DNA from: an uncultured Ignavibacteriota bacterium
GTDB taxonomy: Bacteria; Bacteroidota; Ignavibacteria; Tepidaquicellales; Tepidaquicellaceae
Assembly: GCA_937959065.1 (NCBI GenBank)
Contig: CALGOI010000153.1
Span: forward strand, 1-14,100
Direction of reading: 5' to 3'
Length of the DNA: 14,100 bases
Shown here: positions 6,433 to 13,143 of the stretch, piece by piece
How positions within the stretch are numbered: position 1 is the stretch's first letter
Layout: each line of letters starts with the position of its first letter
The notes under the pieces: model-generated
Told to the model about the DNA's origin: nothing
The model's input: the letters and a program-made list of their open reading frames with translations, nothing else
Database searches by the model: none
Program-made: the position numbers and the translations under genes

Positions 6433-8681
6433 TGAAGCAGACGGTAAAAGATATCATTCGCTTAAGTAAGGTAAAACTTATAGAGAGCGATCTTTACGGT
6501 AGCTGTTATCGTGCAGTTATCTTAAAAGCCGGTGAGACTAATTCAGCTAATAAACAGATCGAAGTTAACGGGCAAAAAGTGATGATGAAGAAATATTACA
6601 CTCCGGAAGCGTGTAAAAAAGCTGTAGAGGATGGATTGTTTGAAGGCTGCCCTGCAATCTTAAGAAGTGAGAATGAACATTTAACAGGTTTTAATACCGG
6701 TATCAATCAATATGTAGGTAATTTCAAAAATGCTGAATGGAATGAAGAACTTCAGCAAGTTGAAGCGGATTTCTATCCTGCAACTAACAGCGCTTTCTCT
6801 AAAAACTTTAAAACAAAGTTAGCTGAGATCTGGAATGCTACAAAAGATATCGGATTAAGTATCTCCGGTGAGGGTAAATATTTACTTCAGAAGATGAAGG
6901 ATTATTACCTGGGTATTGTAACTGAAATTTGCAGTATGCAATCCGTTGATCCGGTCCCACGTGGAAACGCCGGCGGCAAGCTTGTACAACTTATCGAATC
7001 TGACATTTCAAATAACACTTTTCGTAAAACAAATTTAGGAGAATCCGGAATGGATCCTGACATCAAACAGAAAATTTATGATCTGTTGTTAGAAGCGGGT
7101 TTGATTGCTGAAGGAAAAGCGATCGATTCTATATCCGATACAGATCTATTATGGGCATTGTACGATCACACAATGACCATGGTTAATGCAAATAATTCTA
7201 CATTAACCGAAGCTGAAAAGCAAAAGAATAAGGAAGCGCTGGAGCAAGCAAGAGCATTGCTTACTGAAGCTCTTTCAAACGAAGTTAAAAATCCACCAGC
7301 TCCTGCAGCAACTGATGGGGATGATGAGGGTGATTCAAAAGGTATCCTGGCTGAAGTACAAAAAACCCAGGAGAACATCAAAAAGATGAACTGCCGAACA
7401 ATTCTAATGACTAGATTGGCAGAATCTAAACTCCCTCAGCCGGTAAAGGATAAAGTACAGAATCAATTCGCCGGTAGAGTGTTCGAAGAAATCGAACTTA
7501 CCAGAACCTTAATTGCTGAGCAGGATACTCTTGCTAAGTTAAATCCAAACTTTGTAAACAACGGAGGTGCTGACGTGAGAGTAACAGCGGATCAGGTAGA
7601 TAATATACAGCTGGCCTGTGATTATCTACTCATGCCTTCCACACTCAGAAACAAACTGAGTGAATCTGAAAGAGAACAGTTTAAAGATTTTAAAGGAACT
7701 CATTCCATTAAAGAACTTTACAGAACCTTTTCAGGTGATGTACAAGTAACTGGTAAAATTCAGAAAGGCAGCCTGGCTGAAAGTATTTCATCCACAACAT
7801 GGGCCACAATCTTAGGTAATTCAATGCACAGAGCTATGTTAGCTCAGTACACTTTCTCCGGATGGGATGAGAGCTGGAGAAACATAGCAAGAATTACAGC
7901 TCCTACTGATTACAAAGCTAATACCAGATCAAGAAAAGGCGGCTATGGAGATCTTCCGGTAGTTAACGAGGACGCAGCATATCAGCCGGCTTCAACACCA
8001 GGAGAAGAATCAGTTAACTATGTCCTTTTGAAAAGAGGTTATACCGAAACCGTTTCCAGAGAGGCAATCCTTAACGATGATCTTAAGCAGATTCAGGATA
8101 TAGCTCTTAAATGGGGTGAAGCTGCTAAAAGGACACTTTATAAAAGAGTTTGGGGCAGGATAACTACTAATCCAACTATGGATTATGATTCAAAAGCATT
8201 AGTCCACGCCGATCACAACAATATAATTAACGCTGCACTAGATCCTAATTCATACAAAGACGCAAGAATAAAGCTTGCTAATCAAACTGAACCGGGATCA
8301 AACGAAGTTATCGGTTTAACTCCGTCTTACTTATTAGTGCCGCTTAACTTGGAAGAAATGGCTTACCAGCTTACTCAGGAAGCATGGGGTAAGGCAAATA
8401 ACGTTCCTGACTTCCATCAAACATTTAGAGTTAAACCAGTTGTATTAAGACACCTCACAGATACTAATGATTGGTGGTTAGTTGCTGATCCAATGTCAAT
8501 TGATATCGTTGAATTAGGTTTCTTATTCGGTAATGAGGAGCCTGAGTTCTTCGTACAAGATGATCCTAGACAAGGATACACATTCAGCAATGATCAGATC
8601 AAGTACAAAGTAAGGCACGAGTACGAAGCTGAGCCATTGGATCACAGAGGAGTAGTTGGTAGCGTAGTTGCAGGCGGTTAA
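6432..8681 (+). CDS. Prohead protease-scaffold-major capsid fusion (Mu gpT-like capsid)
   Basis: The polyprotein has 749 residues in three parts. Residues 1-195 resemble a prohead maturation protease: FEGCPAILRSENEHLTG at 70-86 (His83 a catalytic candidate), VGNFKNAEWNEE, and GLSISGEG at 141-148 (Ser143 a candidate nucleophile), then MQSVDPVPRGNAGGKLVQLIES closing the domain. Residues about 200-375 are helical and charged with a Pro/Ala/Asp-rich break (288-302), as expected for scaffold. Residues about 382-749 look like a gpT-type capsid subunit (LAESISSTTWATILGNSMHR, then FVQDDPRQGYTFSNDQIKYKVRHEYE near the end). Protease-capsid fusions are known in phages; cleavage would release scaffold and mature capsid. 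Two internal starts with good ribosome binding sites, at 7050 and 7575, fall at domain borders. The ATG overlaps the previous stop by one base and has no Shine-Dalgarno sequence of its own. Confidence 0.88.
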   Translation: MKQTVKDIIRLSKVKLIESDLYGSCYRAVILKAGETNSANKQIEVNGQKVMMKKYYTPEACKKAVEDGLFEGCPAILRSENEHLTGFNTGINQYVGNFKNAEWNEELQQVEADFYPATNSAFSKNFKTKLAEIWNATKDIGLSISGEGKYLLQKMKDYYLGIVTEICSMQSVDPVPRGNAGGKLVQLIESDISNNTFRKTNLGESGMDPDIKQKIYDLLLEAGLIAEGKAIDSISDTDLLWALYDHTMTMVNANNSTLTEAEKQKNKEALEQARALLTEALSNEVKNPPAPAATDGDDEGDSKGILAEVQKTQENIKKMNCRTILMTRLAESKLPQPVKDKVQNQFAGRVFEEIELTRTLIAEQDTLAKLNPNFVNNGGADVRVTADQVDNIQLACDYLLMPSTLRNKLSESEREQFKDFKGTHSIKELYRTFSGDVQVTGKIQKGSLAESISSTTWATILGNSMHRAMLAQYTFSGWDESWRNIARITAPTDYKANTRSRKGGYGDLPVVNEDAAYQPASTPGEESVNYVLLKRGYTETVSREAILNDDLKQIQDIALKWGEAAKRTLYKRVWGRITTNPTMDYDSKALVHADHNNIINAALDPNSYKDARIKLANQTEPGSNEVIGLTPSYLLVPLNLEEMAYQLTQEAWGKANNVPDFHQTFRVKPVVLRHLTDTNDWWLVADPMSIDIVELGFLFGNEEPEFFVQDDPRQGYTFSNDQIKYKVRHEYEAEPLDHRGVVGSVVAGG
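7037..7052 (+). promoter_or_regulatory. Candidate internal translation start (scaffold + capsid)
   Basis: AGGAG at 7037-7041 lies eight bases before an in-frame ATG at 7050 (Met207 of the fusion), right after the protease domain ends. Initiation here would give a 543-residue protein lacking the protease, comparable to the nested scaffold genes of other phages (for example Nu3 inside C of lambda). The site is seen directly; its use is inferred. Confidence 0.4.
7563..7577 (+). promoter_or_regulatory. Candidate internal translation start (capsid alone)
   Basis: GGAGG at 7563-7567 (with T following) is a near-consensus Shine-Dalgarno sequence seven bases before an in-frame GTG at 7575 (Val382). 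The product would be a free 368-residue capsid beginning with RVTADQVDNIQLACDYLL after the initiator, exactly where the capsid part begins. The full-length gene's own start has no such site. Use of this start is inferred. Confidence 0.45.
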
Positions 8682-8697
8682 TTAATTATCTAAAACA

Positions 8698-9612
8698 ATG
8701 TCAAAGAATAAAATAGACTTTTTAAATACGATCGAGCTGAAGGTGAAGGACCTTTCCGGGGAACTCATCAAGACTGCTAATATTACTTTAGTAGAAACAG
8801 ACACACCGGCAGCTGGATCAACAACATTTACACTGAGCACTGTAGAGGAGTTTAGTGCCGGTGATGAAGTCTATATTTATGATGGCAGCGCAAATTCAAA
8901 GTTTTTCAATATAGTATCAATTGATTCAGTTGATACTAAAATAGTTGTTATCGGAGGTAACCTGATCCAGCCAGGAGCAACGGTAAAAAAATCTGAGGCT
9001 GCCAGTCACGTACTGGAAGCCCTGGATAAATATTCACAGATCCGGCCGTTAGAGGTAGTTCACGAAATAGAGGGTGATGGAAATTATATTTATCCTCTTC
9101 CTGATGGATGGGATGGCGGTATTAATTTAATCCGCCTGGTAGAGTATCCGGCAGGAAATAATCCACCGGTATACCTGGATCAGTATGATCACAAAACATT
9201 CCTGGCGTCTGATGGCGTCTGGAAGATCAGATTTAATACAGTGATCGCTACAGGTTATAGCGCACTAATAACTTATGAATCAGATCACAGTTTCTCCGGT
9301 GATAATCCTTTCACAGTCACAGCTCCCGATTCGGATTTTTACGCGATTTGTAACTTAGCGGCTGCACAATATTTACTAGCCCTGGCAGCTCGTTATGGGC
9401 AAAGCTCTAATTCGACACTGGGAGCTGACGTTGTGAATTATGATAACAAAACGGATTCCTACAGGCGGTTAGCAAAAGAATATTTAGGCATGGCCGCTTC
9501 ATCTTTGGGGATATCAATTAAAGATCTTGAAGGCGGTAATTTGGAAACAAAAGCGGCTTCAAGTAATCAAGAGGTAGAGCCAGAGAATCGTAGGCAAGGA
9601 ATATTTTACTAA
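8698..9612 (+). CDS. Head-tail adaptor-like protein with N-terminal extension
   Basis: The protein has 304 residues and lies directly after the capsid gene. Residues about 100-275 resemble the phage head-completion/adaptor proteins with a helix ending in KYSQIRP, then the strand series VVHEIEGDGNYIYPLPDGWDGG (121-141), LIRLVEYPAGNNPPVYL (144-160), and a late helical bundle (FYAICNLAAAQYLLALAARYG, then YRRLAKEYLGMAASSLG). Such proteins form the ring under the portal. The first roughly 95 residues are an additional beta-rich domain (FTLSTVEEFSAGDEVYIYDG near 44-63) not usual for the family as I know it. The C-terminus (275-304) is polar and probably flexible. No Shine-Dalgarno sequence; A/T-rich leader. 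The adaptor identity is by pattern and gene position only. Confidence 0.65.
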   Translation: MSKNKIDFLNTIELKVKDLSGELIKTANITLVETDTPAAGSTTFTLSTVEEFSAGDEVYIYDGSANSKFFNIVSIDSVDTKIVVIGGNLIQPGATVKKSEAASHVLEALDKYSQIRPLEVVHEIEGDGNYIYPLPDGWDGGINLIRLVEYPAGNNPPVYLDQYDHKTFLASDGVWKIRFNTVIATGYSALITYESDHSFSGDNPFTVTAPDSDFYAICNLAAAQYLLALAARYGQSSNSTLGADVVNYDNKTDSYRRLAKEYLGMAASSLGISIKDLEGGNLETKAASSNQEVEPENRRQGIFY

Positions 9613-9647
9613 TCAACTTTTAATAATTAAATATAAGGACTTTTAAA

Positions 9648-10049
9648 ATGTTCGGTAGAGATCAAAATCAAAGCACTAATCAGGGAGCAAACCCTGGATC
9701 TAATCCACCTCCACCTGAGGAAAAGGAAGAAGTGAATGAAGAAACAAAGAAAGTTCCTGCTAGCATTCCAAATACAGGTAATATGACTGTAGAAGCTGCT
9801 AACAGAATGAGTGAACTTAATGAAGCGGCTAAAAATCCGCCGAAGAAAGAAGGACCTCGCAAAGATCCGGAAACCGGTGAATTTATGGAAGGCAATACTG
9901 TGAAGTATTATCAGAAATCCGCTAGTAGGCCACAGATTGAGAAAGATGGCAAGATGATATTTGCTGATGATTTCACTGAGTGCGGATACTATACGGACCT
10001 GAATAAAGATGTAGTGACCGCTAAGCGTGAAGCTGGCGAAATCTTTTAA
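9648..10049 (+). CDS. Hypothetical structural-region protein, 133 residues
   Basis: I do not recognise this protein. The first 75 residues are low in hydrophobics and rich in Asn, Pro, Glu and Lys (NPPPPEEKEEVNEETKK near 18-34; KNPPKKEGPRKDPETGEF near 62-79), so probably disordered. The last 55 residues (NTVKYYQKSASRPQIEKDGKMIFADDF and onward) look like a small folded beta domain. AAGGA at 9635-9639 sits eight bases upstream of the ATG as a ribosome binding site, better than at the neighbouring adaptor gene. Placed between the adaptor and tail genes, it could be a head decoration or connector component, but nothing in the sequence proves this. Confidence 0.7.
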   Translation: MFGRDQNQSTNQGANPGSNPPPPEEKEEVNEETKKVPASIPNTGNMTVEAANRMSELNEAAKNPPKKEGPRKDPETGEFMEGNTVKYYQKSASRPQIEKDGKMIFADDFTECGYYTDLNKDVVTAKREAGEIF

Positions 10050-10106
10050 TTAATTTTTTCTTCAGCGTTCATAAAATAATTTTAAACTTTTTAGGAGATC
10101 ACTTAA

Positions 10107-10529
10107 ATGAAAATTAAAATGCTTTTGCTAGTCCTGGTAACCATGGCTTTAACTTTCTTTAATTCTTTGGAAGTTGAAGCGCAGGGATATCTCAGGAACT
10201 TAACCAATAATGCGGTTTCAGATACAATCAATACTCAAACCGCAAATGATACAAGCTACGTTTTTAAAAACACCGGGTATAGCACTCTTCAGGTAGAGCT
10301 GTATCAAAACAGTGTTTTTAATTCTTTCCGGGTAAACATAAGTACTCCGGATGAGATCAGGCTTGTATATGTTGCTGCTGATAGCACATTGAAAGTTGAA
10401 AAGAGAGGTTACTTAGGATGGATTCCTTTGCCTATTGTAACAAATTCATCTTCTACAAATGCAGCTTCATTCCAGATACCATTAAGAGCCGGCACTGCAA
10501 TACTGTCAGTGTACGGTAAAAATGATTAA
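10107..10529 (+). CDS. Exported protein of unknown function with signal peptide
   Basis: The 140-residue protein starts with a classical signal peptide: basic MKIK, a hydrophobic core (MLLLVLVTMALTFF, residues 5-18) and a likely signal peptidase I site VEA|QG after Ala25. The mature part of about 115 residues is rich in Thr, Ser, Asn and beta strands (LQVELYQNSVFNSFRVNIS, near 61-79) and has no lipobox Cys or second membrane segment, so it should be released into the periplasm or outside. AGGAG at 10093-10097, nine bases before ATG, is a strong ribosome binding site. A secreted protein inside a virion assembly cluster is unexpected; a moron gene (host-surface change, superinfection exclusion) is one possibility. 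I recognise no family. Confidence 0.8.
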   Translation: MKIKMLLLVLVTMALTFFNSLEVEAQGYLRNLTNNAVSDTINTQTANDTSYVFKNTGYSTLQVELYQNSVFNSFRVNISTPDEIRLVYVAADSTLKVEKRGYLGWIPLPIVTNSSSTNAASFQIPLRAGTAILSVYGKND

Positions 10530-10543
10530 ATAATTTTATAACT

Positions 10544-11011
10544 ATGCCTACAGCTATTGATAATGTAATGAGTGCGATTAAGACAATTGCCGAATCCGTT
10601 CCCGGAATCGGCCTTGTTTACGATCAATTACCGCTCGTTAATTCTGAAGATAAAGCAAAGAAGCTTTTAGTACCTAAAGGTACGAGTACAATTAACGTTT
10701 TATCTTTCTTTCCCCGAACACGAGCAATCGATAAGGCTGAAGGTTTTGTAATTGAGGAAGTAGGCAGGGAGATAGTATTTATTCATCAGTATGCTTACAA
10801 CTTCGAAAAAAATTCACAGAAGATCTTAAATAATTTTATTGAGGCGCTAACAGATACGTTTAATCAAAATCAAACTTTGAATAATACCATAGCTGAGCAT
10901 ACTAAGATGGAGCTTATTGATACTCAACTGGGTATGTACGGAACGGTTTTAGTACATATCTCAGCGCTTCGAATGACTGTTTATAAATCACAATCTAATA
11001 TAGCAACTTAA
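10544..11011 (+). CDS. Tail terminator/tail completion-like protein
   Basis: The protein has 155 residues. It opens with a helix (MPTAIDNVMSAIKTIAESVPGI), has a mixed alpha/beta middle and ends with LGMYGTVLVHISALRMTVYKSQ, the kind of final beta strands seen in tail terminator proteins (gpU/neck type) that cap the tail tube. Its position between head-tail adaptor genes and the tail tube candidate supports this. I see no catalytic motif, signal peptide or membrane segment. There is no Shine-Dalgarno sequence before the ATG. The family is not identified with certainty, so the call rests mainly on order and size. Confidence 0.55.
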   Translation: MPTAIDNVMSAIKTIAESVPGIGLVYDQLPLVNSEDKAKKLLVPKGTSTINVLSFFPRTRAIDKAEGFVIEEVGREIVFIHQYAYNFEKNSQKILNNFIEALTDTFNQNQTLNNTIAEHTKMELIDTQLGMYGTVLVHISALRMTVYKSQSNIAT

Positions 11012-11026
11012 AAGGAGTTTAATATT

Positions 11027-11578
11027 ATGTCCGAAATGGTTCAAACCGCCAGTTCGATCCTGATAAATGGAGGTGATTTTGGCGCCTACAAGAGAGTAAC
11101 ATCTGTAGGAGCTGATCTATCAGTTCCTGATACATGGCATGATATAGCATTCAGGATCGATTCTGATTTAGGATTTGAGCAACCTAATGAGGATATCGAA
11201 TTGGAATCCGGTGTTATTGGAAACACAGTGCCAGGTAAATATAAATTTGATATAAGTGTTACATCTGCTCAACTTGACGCAGCTCTTATTAATTTTATTA
11301 ATAATGAGACTGTGGATACATACTTTGCTTTGTTCTTCGACGCAGGCAAAGGTCAGAATGGATTTCCTCTGGAGCTATTTGTTGCAATTGGAAAAATAGA
11401 GCGCAGCTTGAAATGGCAAGGTAAATCTAGAAAGCCTGTATGGAGATTTACCGGTATTAATAACCCGTCAGCTGTTACTCCGGCTACACTTCCCAGCTGG
11501 GCTTATGGTGATGCCGGTGATTTCGCAGTTGCAGCAAGAAAGCAATTTGTAGCAAAAGAAACAGATCCAGCTGCATAA
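11027..11578 (+). CDS. Probable major tail tube protein
   Basis: The protein has 183 residues. It is mostly beta (WHDIAFRIDSDLGFEQPNEDIELES, GKYKFDISVTSAQLDAAL, FPLELFVAIGKIERSLKWQGKSRKPVWRFTG by segments), with a helix near 83-94 (TSAQLDAALINF), and ends in an Ala-rich tail, as in tail tube subunits that stack as hexamers around the tape measure. It sits between the tail terminator candidate and the tail chaperone, the usual place for the tube gene. GGAG in AAAAGGAGTTTA about nine bases before the ATG is one of the strongest ribosome binding sites here, fitting an abundant protein. No sheath gene accompanies it, so the tail is probably non-contractile. Identity is inferred from order, size and fold type. 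Confidence 0.68.
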   Translation: MSEMVQTASSILINGGDFGAYKRVTSVGADLSVPDTWHDIAFRIDSDLGFEQPNEDIELESGVIGNTVPGKYKFDISVTSAQLDAALINFINNETVDTYFALFFDAGKGQNGFPLELFVAIGKIERSLKWQGKSRKPVWRFTGINNPSAVTPATLPSWAYGDAGDFAVAARKQFVAKETDPAA

Positions 11579-11611
11579 ATCGATTTTTTAATAATCTAAT
11601 TATTTCCAACA

Positions 11612-11881
11612 ATGGAAGGACAAATTAATTTAATTAAGATCATACTGGGTGAAGGATATATCTGTGCAGATCACGGCGAAAAAGCTGGTGATGGAAAAGA
11701 TCCAGTTTCCAAATATCACAAAGCGGGCTCTGAAATATCTGTGCCTGAAAATCAGGTATGGGCTATGAAGGAAGCTAAGATCAGATTCAAAGCTGTAGAA
11801 GGTCAGGAATTGCCAGAACCTCCTGCGGATAAATTTAACCTCGATAATGGAAACGAGGAGGAGTTGGAGCAGGATGTCTAA
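11612..11881 (+). CDS. Small acidic hypothetical protein before the tail chaperone
   Basis: The protein has 89 residues and no family I recognise. The N-terminal half looks like beta strands (QINLIKIILGEGYICADHG, near 4-22) and has one Cys; the C-terminal end is strongly acidic (NGNEEELEQDV). The stop lies eight bases inside the next gene (ATGTCTAA), which suggests translational coupling with the chaperone. No signal peptide or membrane segment is visible. A tail accessory role is likely from position only. Confidence 0.68.
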   Translation: MEGQINLIKIILGEGYICADHGEKAGDGKDPVSKYHKAGSEISVPENQVWAMKEAKIRFKAVEGQELPEPPADKFNLDNGNEEELEQDV

Positions 11882-12431
11882 AGTCAGTAAGAAACCTAGT
11901 CCGGAGATTTCAAAAGAGGACGTCTATAAGAAACAATATAAACTACAGGGGAAAGTATTAAAATGGCGTCCTCTTAATTTCAAGTTAATGGCTGCTTGTG
12001 AAAAGATGAAGATCGTTTACGAGCAATTTGAAAAGAGATATGTGCAGGAGCATATGGGACAACGTCCGGAGATCATTAATGAGGTTATGAAGCTTTTGAA
12101 AGGTTTAAAGCCTGATAAACTACAGCAATTAATACTTGAGGCGGATTCCCCGGCCGTGAAAAAGGAGCTGGTAAGAAGAACTAAAGGAAATTCAGCTCTT
12201 ACAATTCAAGTTGTGAGAGAGACACTGGCGGCGCAGGCTATAGCTATGGAGTTATTCATACTGGAGGATGGCATAATTAAGAATTTAGCTGATACATGCC
12301 TGGATACATCAAAGGCAAACATAAATTATGATACTGTAAAAGAAGGTGAAATTAAAGAGCTCCTGGAGTTCGGAAAGGAGCTTAGAGACGATTTTTTTAC
12401 CATCTCAGGATTGAAGCCCGGGAAATTATAG
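11874..12431 (+). CDS. Tail assembly chaperone, short form (G-like)
   Basis: The start at 11874 is preferred over an upstream ATG at 11847: a GGAG/AGG-rich stretch stands just before it, and the extra residues METRRSWSR would only be an out-of-frame reading of the previous gene's end. The product has 185 residues and is mostly helical and charged (ALTIQVVRETLAAQAIAMELFI near the middle). Like lambda gpG it ends soon after a slippery site: ten residues (TISGLKPGKL) follow the T-run before TAG. It would bind the tape measure during tail assembly. The family is not recognised by sequence; the evidence is its place between tube and tape-measure genes and the frameshift that follows. Confidence 0.8.
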   Translation: MSKVSKKPSPEISKEDVYKKQYKLQGKVLKWRPLNFKLMAACEKMKIVYEQFEKRYVQEHMGQRPEIINEVMKLLKGLKPDKLQQLILEADSPAVKKELVRRTKGNSALTIQVVRETLAAQAIAMELFILEDGIIKNLADTCLDTSKANINYDTVKEGEIKELLEFGKELRDDFFTISGLKPGKL

Positions 12432-12664
12432 AGTTAAAAGCTGAGTACTCTAAATTCGATCCTGATATAAATATCCAGTATGAAGCCGAAAGTATCCCTC
12501 CACAAGATCGTGCCGATTTTATGGCAAAGTACCTGGTAAACTTTGATGAAACTAAAGTAGACTGGGTAAAGGAAAACCGGTACGTTACCGATTTTGTCAA
12601 GAAAAAGAATTACGAGATCTATCAGAATTATTTAATGGATCTCCAGCTGAAGAATAACAAATAA
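11874..12664 (+). CDS. Tail assembly chaperone, -1 frameshift long form (GT-like)
   Basis: A -1 slip at T TTT TTT (12392-12398) joins 175 residues of the short form to 88 residues read from 12398 (YHLRIEAREIIELKAEY at the join, ending YLMDLQLKNNK, stop TAA 12662-12664), 263 residues in total. The -1 frame is closed by TAG at 12383-12385 just before the slip site and is then open for 88 codons with no start except an internal ATG at 12521, so the frameshift is the natural way to express it. Without it, 12432-12663 would be an unexplained gap in a tightly packed cluster. The stop overlaps the next ATG by one base, the same TAATG junction used elsewhere here. This is the arrangement known from lambda G/GT. 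Confidence 0.85.
12392..12422 (+). promoter_or_regulatory. -1 ribosomal frameshift site with weak downstream hairpin
   Basis: In the chaperone frame the bases read GA|T TTT TTT|ACC, a perfect X XXY YYZ heptamer at 12392-12398. Five bases later CTCAGG (12404-12409) can pair with CCCGGG (12417-12422), with one U-G pair and one A-C mismatch, loop of seven; the spacing is as expected for a stimulator, but the stem is weak. The heptamer is certain; efficiency is unknown. Confidence 0.8.
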
Positions 12665-13143
12665 TGTTAGATCTATTAATAAATATTGAATTTGGCGGTA
12701 AGGTTTATACTGAATCAACCTGGCTAAATGATTTTGTCACAGTTCAAAGGAAGTTGATAGATTACTATTCTTCAGATGAAGCTATTTCTAACCTCTCTGA
12801 TAAAATAAAAGGTACGATCGAAAGAAATCTTTATGCAGGTAATACATATACCGGTGACGCAGTAGCTCCTCTTGCTCCTTTCACAGTAAAATTAAAGGGT
12901 CATGCAAAGCCGTTTTTCGAAACTGGTGAGCTTTATAGATCGATTGCAAAAAGGAAAATTGCAAAAGGTTATGAGTTGTATGTATTGCCAGGACGTGTAG
13001 CAATAGCGGCTTTATTAAATTATGGTGATCCTGATAAGAATTTACCAGCGCGGCCGTTTTGGGGACTGATTCCGGAGAGAGCTGATGTACTTATTAGCCA
13101 AATGCTTAACGACATGGATAATACTTACAGGAGGGCTGCTTAA
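12664..13143 (+). CDS. Virion morphogenesis / Mu gpG-like tail completion protein
   Basis: The protein has 159 residues. It shows the family's late landmarks: FFETGELYRSIAKRK near 84-98 (compare the TG.L..SI element), then ALLNYGDPDKNLPARPFWGLIPE (residues 115-137), where ARPF is the best-known signature, and a final helix (ISQMLNDMDNTYRR). The N-terminal part (about 40-60) is helical (IKGTIERNLYAG). In Mu and P2-type phages such proteins act in head-tail joining. Here the gene lies after the tail chaperone and before the tape measure, later than usual. It begins at the TAATG junction with the frameshift product and has no Shine-Dalgarno sequence, so its translation may depend on ribosomes that frameshifted. 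Confidence 0.78.
   Translation: MLDLLINIEFGGKVYTESTWLNDFVTVQRKLIDYYSSDEAISNLSDKIKGTIERNLYAGNTYTGDAVAPLAPFTVKLKGHAKPFFETGELYRSIAKRKIAKGYELYVLPGRVAIAALLNYGDPDKNLPARPFWGLIPERADVLISQMLNDMDNTYRRAA

Noticed and set aside
9717..9735. Third copy of the leader element (CTGAGGAAAAGGAAG)
   Set aside because: Only the first nine or ten bases match, AATCCAGG is absent, no hairpin follows and it lies in a Pro/Glu-rich coding region.
11847..11873. Upstream ATG for the tail chaperone
   Set aside because: The added residues METRRSWSR are an out-of-frame reading of the acidic end of the preceding gene; the ATG at 11874 has a better ribosome binding site.
12432..12663. Independent gene starting at the internal ATG 12521 in the -1 frame
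   Set aside because: No ribosome binding site is seen there, and it would leave about 120 bases of open -1 frame from the slip site unexplained; frameshift expression accounts for all of it.
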